DNA of 64,000 nucleotides from Magnaporthiopsis rhizophila (taxonomy: Eukaryota; Ascomycota; Sordariomycetes; Magnaporthales; Magnaporthaceae), in the NCBI GenBank assembly GCA_003049465.1, contig PYSS01000143.1:1-64000 (forward strand), read 5' to 3'. The notes below the pieces were generated by a model that saw only the letters and a program-made list of their open reading frames with translations, did no database searches and was not told the DNA's origin. A program made the position numbers and the translations under genes. Each line of letters starts with the position of its first letter. Position 1 is the stretch's first letter. Shown here one piece after another: positions 43,872 to 54,265 of this stretch.

Positions 43872-45576
43872 TACACCGCCAACTGGGAATCCTCGGTTTT
43901 CCATGTGCCCTTCTAGAAGAATAAGCGTTAAACGCGGCGAACAGTCCATCACCATCACGAACATAAACGTCTCGTTGGCCTACAGACCAGGCGAACTCAA
44001 TGTACCACCGTTGCAACCGTGTCAGGGAAATTTAACGTTTATGATCCTAAAATGTTCTTTGTTTTGTCTGATTTTAACTTGACGCACTGCCTTCCGCTGC
44101 GACGCCCGAGCGGAAAGCCACAAACAGCATGGGCCCTACATTATTGCTCATTGCTCCTTGGTCTGACCGCGGCTAATGAGGTTCCATCCGACGCCATGAA
44201 TCTGTCCTCTTTTCGCCACGTTTGATGCAACATCAATCGCCTGTGATGCCGACCGTCTGCGGGAACCGCGATGCCCTCTATGGGACCTGTGATCATCCGG
44301 ACGCGCAGCTATGATAAAGCTCACCTGAATTCCTGGCTTTTGCAGCGGCCGGGACACACATTTTACATGAACCACACACAGACCACCCAACGGTGCCAAG
44401 ACAGAAGAACCAGGAGCCGCTAGTTATCTGCAGAGGCTTTGCTTTTGACTCCAACAGGTCTAGTTCCGCAACGCTACCCCAAGTCAAACGCCTCTGCGTT
44501 GACGTAGCATGTCGCCCATCGAAGCCCCCTTTTTCGTGTTCCCGCTAAAAAGGGAACGACATCCCCGAGCGGCATGTCATCGCGCCCAGCGCTAAACACC
44601 GAACCCTTTTTCGCCAGTTCTCCCTCGGTTCAGCTGTGCACTGACAAGCGCCAAAAACAAAAAAAGACGCTATGGCGGGCGACCGGACCACGACGCTAAG
44701 CTCAGGCCATGGCGTGCTCCAGCCCTGGTCGACCCGAACGTTGGGGCCGCCCTACTAGCCAGGATGCCCCTTGATCACCCACCCGCTTTGAGTCCTTTTG
44801 CTGTCATGATCCTGGTTACCCTATCCATTTTCCGTTTGCCTCCTTCCAACCGTGTCACCGTGCGTTTTGCTTCGCTGCCCCTCGCCTCGGAGCTTTTGGG
44901 CCGTGTGCATTCTGGCCAACCACGGCCCGACAATGTCGCAGAGACTCGCGCTAGTTCATCAACCGCGGACATATTATATTAACTTCTTTGCGTCCTACTC
45001 GTGCGCATCGGACTACGCACGACAAATGCCAAGAATACAAGAGGACGAAATCCCCGAGAAATTTGGAAGAAACGTGATGACCAGGTTGCTGGACGGTTTC
45101 CGCCCAAATCCCCGCAGACTTCAAGTCTACATAAAATCCACCACGAATAAGCATATAAGCATCCCTAACTCCCCACCACATAACCGTGGCGGGCCCGATG
45201 GGAGGATTTGGTCTTGGTAGCGCAAGTCACTGGGACGCTCGCACTGCGCCTGCTCCAACGCCAACGGCCACGGACTATAGCGACCGCATGCCAAACTGAC
45301 AATCCCGGGCCCGAGCGAGCGAGGAGGGGCGTGAGCGGCACGCATGGGAGGGGTTTGTGATCTTCGTGTCCGGCAGGTTCGGAATTCCGCAAGGACGGAG
45401 CGGCGTTGCAAGAGACGGAAAGGTCCAAAGGAGGACAAAAAGAAAAAGAACAAAGCTCTGAACCCAGGTTGTCAATCTCAGATCCTTCTACCGGAGAGAG
45501 AATCATGAAAGCAGACAGAGGTGCGGGAGGAAGAAGAAAAGTGAAGTTGGCGGAAGCAATGAGAGACACAGGCAAC

Positions 45577-46886
45577 ATGGACAGCAGCCAGGAACCAAGG
45601 ATTCGGATCCAACGGTCCGTCTCGGTCACGTTAGGGACTACCCGACCGGGCTCATCCTCCTCCTCCCAGCACCACTACCACCACCCTCGCGGCGGCGGTC
45701 GACCCCGCACCAGCTCGTCGGCATCGATGCCATCGGCCGTAGTCGAGAGCGGCGGCGGCAGCGGCGGCAAAATAGGGAGGCAACGCTCGCTGTCCCAAGG
45801 CAAGCCACCGCAGCCCCTCATGGGCAATGACATCTACGGCAGAGACACCGTTGCGGTGACGACAACGACGACGACGACGACAGCGCCGAGACGGACGGAG
45901 TCGGCAGTGCCATCGTCGCTCGGAGGCCCGGTGCTTCCGAGGCCCAAGACCCACGACGCGAGGGTGCGCATGATTGTCAAACAGCAGCGCGAGGTCCAAG
46001 AGATCCGTGATCTGGCCGACTTTCTGCGGAACAGGACGCCGCCGCCAGGAAACGTGCGTTTCTTTCCTCTTACCTCCTGAGAAAAGCGAGGAAAACCGTT
46101 GAGAGATGGCCGTGGCGAGAACAGACAAGTCACAATACTAACACGACACCACCACCACTCCCGGCAGTTCATGTCTCGCCCCGACGACGCAACCTCAGCC
46201 GGATCCGCATCGCCCGAGCCGCCCAAGAGCCGGTCGCAGCTGGCGCGGCGATGGTGCGCCCTCAAGTCCGTCTTTGCCCTGCGGCGGCGCAAGGCGCACA
46301 AGGACGAGCAGAAGCGGCGATCGCGGCGCGCCTCGGCCGAGATGACCGCCGCTACTGCCACCGCCCCCGCCATCGCCACCGCCGTCGTCCACCCCTCCCC
46401 CAAGAGGCCAAAGACGGCCCAGCTCCAGCTGCCCGACTCGGCCGTCGCGGGCACCACCATCGCCGGCCACCGCCACATCGCCATCTCCATCCCCCTCGAG
46501 CACGCGCACCTGGGGCCCGAGTCCAGGTCGCAGTACCCTGTCTACGCGCCGGGCGAGGATTGCTTCGCCGGCCTGTTCTCTACGTCACACGCCGCCGCCG
46601 AGCTGGACGCGGCACAGGGGCAACATCACGTCATCCCGCGGTTGGGCGAGCGAGGGACCGGGACGGTGCTCAGGCCTGTGGCCGAGGGGCGGGAGTTGGG
46701 CGACGGCGCGTCACACAGACCGCGGACGGGCCTGGACTACTACACGCACACGCCCATGGGTATCCCGTCTACGTCGCCCGCGGCGATAGACACAACCACA
46801 ACCACAGCCACTACCACGAGCCTGCGCGCGCAAGCCCCGGTGGTGCGCAACCGAACGTCGCCCACTAATCTGCGCGGCGACTTGGG

Positions 46887-46923
<37 letters not shown>

Positions 46924-49360
46924 TCTTCGGAGTTGTCACAGCAGTCGGCTGAGCAGCAGCAGCACGGGAGGGCAGGCGCCCGGGAGTCGCTGGTCCCGCC
47001 CGAAAGTGCAGTTACCGAGTCGTATTTTACAGCTCCCGACGGCCCGAGATTGGTGCCCGAGGCACCTTCCGAGGTCGGCACCTTTGGGCGCGGCAGATCC
47101 GGCGTCCGCTCCTCCCTGGGCGACAGGAGCACATGTACCTCGATCGATGGACGGCCTTACAGCAGCGGCTCTGAAGAGGCAGGACGCGAGTATGCAGCTT
47201 GCTCCACCTCAACCCTGCCGAGGCGCTCCAACACCACCAACACCGCCACCAACAAGAACAAAGACGACGCACGACGCCACCACCGACGGCGCTCTTCCAT
47301 GGCCTCGCACAAGTCCATAGCGGACAGCATCATGACGGACGGGACCGAGCCCGTCATCATGACCGACTGCCAGAGGGTCCGCCGCATCTCGAGCAGCCCT
47401 TCTATCGTGCACCGATACCTGTCCGGGACTCCCCGCCGCAGTCTCCCACTGGGGCTCTCATTCCCGGCCCTGCCGTGGCACGTCCGGCACGGGCACGGCC
47501 GCAGCGGTGAGGTGCCCGAGACCTCCAGTGGCGGCAGCAATGGCAACCGCCAGCGCACACTGCGGCGCGTCTCGAGGGACATAGGGAGTCCGACGCCGAC
47601 AGGCGGCGACCCCGCCATGCCGGGGACGCCGGCATCGCAGAGGACCATCAGGCCGCAGAGGCAAGCAGAGGACAACCTCGACGCAGAGGGGCTTCAGAGG
47701 TTGGACAGAAGCCCGCTGACCCCGTTCTCCGCAGAGACCAGTCCCATCGAACAGATCGAAGCGGGACAGGGTGAGGGAATGACTAGCAGCAGCCACGCCA
47801 GCGGCGACGCCTTCACCATCTCGTCCTTGGACACACGCGTGAGCCTGACCGAGGTCATGACCGTCAGCGCAACCGAGCCCACAACTCCGCCGCGCAGCCG
47901 GGGGTCGACGGCAGCGTCGACACCGGGCGTCGTCTCGCACCAGCCCGACTTCCAGCTGCAGCCGGCACCCCGGTTTGCCCGAAGCAGCAGCGGTGGCGGG
48001 TCGAGCATCACGTTGCCTGGACTGGCCCAGCAGTCGTCCCCTTCGCCAATAGGCCGGGCCAAATCGTTCGCTTTGGCCACCAGGCGTCTCGTCGTGGGCG
48101 GCGACCCTCCGTCGGCCGTCCGGCAGCGGCATCTGCTCGCGGCGTCGTGGCCCCTGGGCGACCAGCCGCTTCCGCTCACACCCTCGAGCGGACCTACCCC
48201 ACCCGACTCGCCCAAGCCATCCGAGGTGGCTGCTGTGGCGACGGAGACTCCTACTGCCATGAAGGAGGAGCCCGTGGAATCCGTGCCGCCGTTTGTAAAA
48301 CAGCATTACCGACGGCACAGCACTCCTGTGTCAGAGGCGGCCAAGTCGAGCCAGGGTTCTGTCCGCCATTCTTCGGCTCAACCCCAACAGCAGCAGCAGC
48401 AGCAAGAGCCAGCCCAACCCGCACGGAAGGAATCGCAAGGATACACCATAAAGCCTGAACAGGCAATGGACCGCGTCTCGCTGTCACGTCGAATCGAGCG
48501 CCGCAAGAAGTTTGCCGCAGCCGCAGCCGGCGCGCGCCAGGCCGAGGTATTCGCCGCCGTGGCTGCGGCGCAGGCGCGGCAAAAGAAGCGGGCCCAGGAG
48601 ACGAAGCAGCAGCAGGAAGCCCAACAGGAGCACGAGCACGACGAGGGCGCCGCCAGCCACTACCACCATCACCGCCCGCCACCAGAGGACATTCTAAGAC
48701 AGCAGCTGCGGCACCCCAGCCGGCAGCGGTCAGCATCGCCCTCGATATCGTCCCACAGCCGCCATCCCTCGTCGGCAGCAGCGCCAGTTGTGATGACGGC
48801 GAGGGCGCTCACATCGCCGGCGGAGCGGTGGGTCGAGGAGATGGAAAACCGGGTGCGCCTGCTCGAGCAGACGGGCGAGGCGTGGCTCGGGGCACTGGTA
48901 CCGCTGATGGAGAACCTGGGCCGCACGCTCGAGACGCAGCGCGAGTACGAGCACATCGAGGAATACCGCCGCCGCCGCCGCCACCGCCGCATGAGCAGCG
49001 GCAGCGACGCTATCCCGCACGGCGGCGCCTCGCAGGGGACGAGCAGGTCCGAAAGGCCGAGAACTAGTGGCTACGAGATATATCCTAGGGGTGGCAGCAG
49101 CAGCCGGCGTTGGGTAGACGAGGGCGACGACGATGAGTTTTCGGTCAGGAATAGGAACACGGCCGCTTCGCTCCATCCCAAGCCGCACATCCCAAGCTAC
49201 TATGGTCTCTTGCTCTCTCCCGCCGAGCGTGAACACTCGGACGCCGCAGCACAGCCTCCGAGAGCAAGTCGGGCGCCGGGCCGGACACGCAGCACGGCGA
49301 GCGCCACCAGCAGCAGGAAGACGGCGGTGGTCGTCGGCGAGGTCACGCGCCGGCTGGGGC

Positions 49361-49394
<34 letters not shown>

Positions 49395-49765
49395 CAGACC
49401 CGATTCCCGTCATCACCATCGCCATCGCCAACACCAGCACCGTGGGTCATCGTCGTCGCGGCGCTCGAGCCATACGCCACCGCCGCCCGGCATGTCGTCG
49501 TTCGAGAAGGGCAGCGCCACACACCGCCACATCACATCCGACGAGGCGACGGCGCGCAGGCCGGTGTCGTCGCACCGCCGACGCCAGCAGCAGCAACGGC
49601 CGCAAACGACACACGGCCACAGCAGACAGGTGTCCAGCACCTCGGTGCGCTCTGCCACCGCCGCCTCGCTGGGCTTCGAGTACGGCAGTAGCAGCAGGAG
49701 CACCATGAGCGGCAGCAGAACAACCGGCAGCAGCAGCAACTGGGCGAGCGAGCCGCAACAACAAC

Positions 49766-49799
<34 letters not shown>

Positions 49800-49959
49800 T
49801 TACGACGATGAGGCGAGCATGGGCATGGACGGGTTCCACACGCTGTCGCCGCTCATGAACGAGCTCACGGGCCACGGCGTCAGCTTGGAGTTTTACCCCA
49901 AGGAGCCCGTGCGGATCGAGGACGAGTATGAGGGGGATATTGCTCCGTATTACCATTGA
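45577..49959 (+). CDS. Large low-complexity protein of unknown function, 1422 aa
   Basis: Two exons (45577-46053 and 46168-49959) joined in phase 0 by a 114-nt GTGCGT..CAG intron at PPPGN|FMSRPDD. An ATG 24 codons upstream (45505) is an alternative start. Most of the protein is Ser/Thr/Pro/Arg/His-rich and likely disordered, with runs of Thr, Gln and Asp encoded by triplet microsatellites. More ordered pieces are: the helix VRMIVKQQREVQEIRDLADFL before the intron, ARRWCALKSVFALRRRKAH after it, a basic helix DRVSLSRRIERRKKFAAAAAG, and a coiled segment RWVEEMENRVRLLEQTGEAW with ALVPLMENLGRTLETQREYEH. The last 40 residues (DGFHTLSPLMNELTGHGVSL) look conserved in style. No domain name can be given; a cytoskeletal, polarity or nuclear scaffold role would be guesswork. 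Confidence 0.8.
46888..46923 (+). repeat. Coding (ACG)12 microsatellite
   Basis: Twelve uninterrupted ACG triplets read as Thr in the frame of the 1422-aa protein. Confidence 0.95.
49363..49393 (+). repeat. Coding (GAC)n microsatellite, poly-Asp
   Basis: About ten GAC triplets coding for Asp in the 1422-aa protein, directly after VTRRLGL. A second run of the same kind lies at 49768-49800. Confidence 0.95.
49768..49800 (+). repeat. Coding (GAC)n microsatellite, second poly-Asp run
   Basis: Eleven GAC/GAT triplets coding for Asp, preceded by a short Gln/His run, near the C-terminus of the 1422-aa protein. Confidence 0.95.
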
Positions 49960-50176
49960 TGACGGTATGAGGTGGTTTAGACGGAGGGTAGATTTCTTTT
50001 TATTCGATCTTCCCTCGTTTCCTTATTTTTTTTTCCTTTCCTTCGCAACGAGGAATTCCTCGACAGATAAGATGTACGAATTTCTTTGGTTACGTGACCA
50101 AGCCGCGATTTTATTTCTGCCAATGACAAAATTCCCAAATAGCCAATTTTGCCCAAAAACGCCCTCCGAACTCTCT

Positions 50177-53100
50177 CTACTTCTTGCTCTTGCTCTTCCG
50201 TGACTTCTTCTTCGTCTCCGGCGGCGGCTCGTCGTCTTCCGAACTCTCCTTGTCCGAAAGCTCTTCCGCGTTCGATCCCGATCCATCATCCGTAGACCCG
50301 CTAGAGTTTTCAGACCCGGAATCTTCGTCATCATCACCACTGGAGTCCTCTTCACTACCCTCGTCAGAGTCTTCCTCCGATGAGCTCTCCTGGCTCTTCT
50401 TCTTCTTCGACGACGACTTTGATGACTTTGACTTGGACGCCCTGCCGGACTTGCCCCTATCTCGGTCTTTTCCCTTGGACGCTGTTGAGCCGTTGTTCTT
50501 CCCCTTGCTCGACGACGACGCCCCATGTCTCCGCGCCGACTTTTTTTCCGCCGCCTTCTTCCCCTTCTTGTCCGCCGGCCAGCTCATGACCCGAGCCCTG
50601 ACGCGGTCGTCCCGCACCTCGTCCTCGCGCGCCCTGAGGTGGTCCGGCCGGCGCACGCCCGAGAGGTAGGCGTTGAACTCATCGCTCGCCCTCCAGACCG
50701 TCTCGAAGTGGTCCTTGTGGATCATCGGGCCCTGGTCCTCCTGTTCCTGTCCGCCGGATCCGCCGTCGCCCGCAGCCTCCTGCGTCTGAGCTTCGAACGC
50801 GGCGAGCGCGACGGCCGTCTGAAACGCGTTCCTGATCTGCCGCCCGTTCCACCGGTTCTCGTCTTCTCCCTTCCTCCAGTGCCGGCGCGCAAATTTCATG
50901 ATCTCTTCCCGGTCGAATCGGACTTTCGGCCCGCCCTCGATCTCGTTGCGCGCCTCGAGGAGGTCCAGGTTCATCTCCCAAACTTTGAGCGTCTGGTGCT
51001 TGTCCAGGGGCGGGTAGTAGAGCGCGCAGTGGATGCGGGACCTGACGGCCTCGTCGAAGGACCCGACGCGGTTTGTCGTGAGAATCAGGATTCCGCTGTA
51101 GTACTCGAGCACTCGCAAGAAAACTGTTTTGGTAATGGAGTTAGCTTTCTTGAGAGGTGGCTTTTCTTTTTTTCTTAGGGAGGCAGAAGAGACCAAGTTA
51201 GAAGCTCACGTACCAGACACCAGAGAATTCTGCCTGATGTCGCCCCTCTGCCTTGAGCTGAGAAACACGTCGGCCTCGTCCAGCAGGAGCACACACGACC
51301 ACTTCCTCGCGAGCTCGAAGAACTTCTCCAGGTTGGTCTCCACCTCCTGGGCCGAGTTGCTCCCAAGGTCGCCGCACGTGATGGGGAAGAGCGGCCTGTT
51401 GGCGTTTGCAGCGACGCACTCTGCCGTCGAAGTCTTTCCGACGCCAGGAGCGCCGTGGAGGAGCAATATCAGAGCCTTCCCTTTTCCCTTCACCACGTCA
51501 AACTGCCGCATCTTTGGCTGGGACAGCACGTCGTTCCTACCCGCACCCTTCTCGTCTTTTCCAACGATGCGGGCGTGCGTCTTGACCAGTGCTCGCACGA
51601 TTTCCTTGTGGCCGTCGGGCAGGATGAGCCTGTCGAATCCGTCCTTTTCTCCTTCCCTATTTTGCGGTATGTCCTCTATCAGGTCCACTTTTAGAATGAC
51701 TAGGCGGAATCTAAATGTCAGCATCTCTGGTCTGCGTGGCCATTCCCCAGAGGCGTATCCCGGGGATCAGTTAGGGGTTAACGGCCCGGATTGGGAGGCC
51801 AATAGAGGAAGGAGGAATAAGATCAGGAGAGTACTGACGCCATTTCCGCTGAAGAAGCACATAACCCCATATCTCGTAAGGGAGGAGGTGAATTACATTG
51901 GACGTTGCACTGGGAAAGAGAGCGCCTTCATAAGTCGTAGTATTTCGGCGATTACTGATGTATGCGAACCAGTCGACCTTCATAGTGTGATCATCGCTGA
52001 AGGGCTCCTCAAGCTCGTTCTCTGTCCCATCTTCGACCTCCCAGTCTGCCGAACTATAGGGGTGGAACTCGGGGCGTGCATGCTGCGCATTTCTGTACGC
52101 AGCCTTGACGTCTATTATGACGTCACTGTCGATCTTGGGCGGAAGTTAGCATAGGCAAAGAGTGAAAAAACTGCGCTTTGTTTCACATACTTCTTCCTCT
52201 TCTGCTTGTTGCCTGTCTCGCCCGAAGTAGCACCAGCTGCTCAGCCCGCGGTATCGTCGGTGGCTGATCCTGTTTAGCTGGCTATACTTGATCCCGCGCT
52301 CGATCAAACGGTCCTTCAGCTCGGCTGGGTGGTACGATAGGGGTGCTGTCGGGAGAGCCCGCCTCAGAGGACCTGTGACTCTCCTGCGGCCGTCATACGG
52401 AGGCAGCCATAGAGTCTTTCTGACGAAAATGGTGTCGTCTCCGTCGTATTCGTAATATTGGCAGATGAGACGTAAGTCTGCCATTTTCCAGCGACGGCCC
52501 GTTTCGGCTGTTGGAATGTCAGGAACCTGAACGTAGATTCTTGTGCCGCCCAGAACTTGGATCACCCGATACGCTTGGTAGCATTGACCATTGTGGTCAT
52601 AGTCCACAACATCCTGACCTGGTTTGAACAGGTAGCCTGTTTGTCGGTGGGCCTGATATCAGCTATCTTTGTTGTACTAATGCACCCTTATATCTCACAA
52701 TTTGCACAGAGGAAAAGAGATACAAGCTTGCGCATGTATCGCGTGTGCTGATAGGTAGGCACGTAGGTACCTTGATACTTACTGAGATAGAGATATGGGA
52801 GTTGAAGGTCGGCGACAGGGCCCTTCTGCAGCTTCCAGTAAGTTTTCACAAGATCCCGAAGGTCATGATCCAGAAGATAAACTAGAGCGCGTAGCCCGTC
52901 TACCTTGGCCCGCATGTACGCGAAGTAACTTTTGAGACGTCCGAGTTTGCCGGCTGAGGATATTCGAGACTCGCCGCGCACAGGGAGCATCATAGCTGGA
53001 TGGAGGGAGGGGATTCTGTCCACAATCGACGCGTTTCCAGGGTCTTGTTGCGCCTTGGCAAAATCTTCCTCGGCAAACCGCAGACATGACCTGATTTCCT

Positions 53101-53824
53101 TCTCGTGGGGGATGATGGACCGGAATGGTGCTGTGTGGTTTTCATAGAAGTGTCGAACCCCCTTTTTCCGGGTGAGCAGGCCTAGTTCCGTGCATAGAGG
53201 CCGGTTCATAATCCGAAGGCGGATGGGTAGGAAAGATTCCATCTCGGTATCGCCGCTCTCAGAGTCATCGGTATCATCTGTGGAGTCGTCCGGGTCGTCT
53301 GAACAAGCGTCCGGATCCCCCACCTCGGGTTTGCTAGCCTCTTCGTTTGAGGGGCTCTCTGCAGCCAAGCCGTCCATAGGGAGAATTTCCGAGGTCGAGA
53401 CGATAATATGGAAGTTCTTTGCATTGCGCACAGCATCGGCAAAGTACTCGTCGTTCACATAGAGGATGCCAGCAGCGGTTTTTGTAGGGGTTCTGCTGAC
53501 GAATTCACGTGAAGTTTGTTGATATCTGTCTTCTCCACCATCTGGGAAGTCGGAATCCTCGTCGCTACTCTCCGTCGCGTCTCGGGAGAGATCATCTTTG
53601 TCGCTGCCTTGTTTTTTGCCAGATCCCGGAGGTAGGTCCGCCGCGATCTGTGCCTTGGGTGACTCAGGTTGCTCTCTGGACACTTGGCCACGTTCTGTGA
53701 TCGAACCTGTGGCTCCCGGCCCTGTTGGCTGGCCTGTGTTGTCCGCAAGGACCGCTGCTATCGTTGTTGGTTCCTTTGAGGCCGCTTGGGGCTCCCCGGG
53801 CGCGGGATGGTGCTGCGAGGCCAT
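50177..53824 (-). CDS. AAA+ ATPase with DUF7025-like N-terminal part
   Basis: Five exons (53824-52783, 52636-52191, 52133-51839, 51699-51214, 51123-50177) give 1071 aa. The joints restore conserved text: YLYLS|YLFKPGQDVV, QRKW|LILKVDL and LVSVFLRVLEYY. After a disordered start rich in Asp/Ser, the middle region resembles the DUF7025-type module of fungal AAA proteins (QLPYLYL, CYQAYRVIQV, YFGRDRQQ, YEIWGYVLLQRKW). The ATPase has Walker A HGAPGVGKTST (677-684), Walker B LLLDEADVF (Asp735), sensor 1 ILILTTNRVG and an Arg finger in AVRSRIHCALYYPPLDK, then the LRAREDEV lid. The last 150 residues are an extreme Lys/Ser then Asp/Glu/Ser run ending in basic TKKKSRKSKSKK, probably nuclear-targeting. 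Close relatives are expanded in filamentous fungi and mostly unstudied; mitochondrial Bcs1-like roles do not apply here. It is divergent from the STAND-like gene, 441 bp away. The intron at 51700-51838 has an alternative splice choice. Confidence 0.85.
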
Positions 53825-54265
53825 CTCGCGGTAGTCGACAGCCTTCAAAGAAAGCACAGCATTGAGGTCTTGAGCCCAGGGAAGAGGGTGGGAGCGATGC
53901 CTCAACCAGTTCCGCGTGCCTCATATGTAGCGGACAGCCTTACCCCTCCATCAGGCCTGGGGTGAATTGATCCTATTGAGGCGGAGTGGGCCTCGAGAAA
54001 GCGATCGAGTGGATTGGTTGATTCCAGGAGCGCGCTTATCCCGCTGCGGTCAGCAGGCGTGCGCATGGCGGCAAACTGTTATTCCAATTGGATAGGCCAA
54101 GTAACAAGGGTGGGATGAAGAGGGGCTGCGGCTCGCAGAATGTGCAATGAGATCTGCCTGCGAGCGTCCTGGTGAGCGTCCTGGTGAGAGTGGTCTCGCG
54201 TCTCTGCAGTAACGGGAACAATCCACCAACGATCCAGAGCAAGCGACAATCCGGTGGCCTGGTCC
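53825..54265. other. Bidirectional promoter region
   Basis: 441 bp between the divergent start codons of the AAA+ and STAND-like genes. It contains a 12-bp direct duplication at 54162-54185. No TATA box could be fixed. Confidence 0.55.
54162..54185. repeat. 12-bp direct tandem duplication
   Basis: GAGCGTCCTGGT occurs twice in tandem in the intergenic region, and a third partial GAG follows. Confidence 0.9.

Larger units (their letters stand above)
40939..45576. other. Gene-poor accessory stretch, 4.6 kb
   Basis: The longest part of the window without a supported gene. Only short frames occur. One of 83 codons at 41826-42077 starts with a plausible ATG but shows no recognisable domain. A stretch at 43380-43655 has a short acidic frame, then a coiled-coil-like one, and is bounded on the left by an inverted repeat; it may be a decayed element. 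The composition shifts locally to AT-rich at 43190-43380. Confidence 0.55.
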
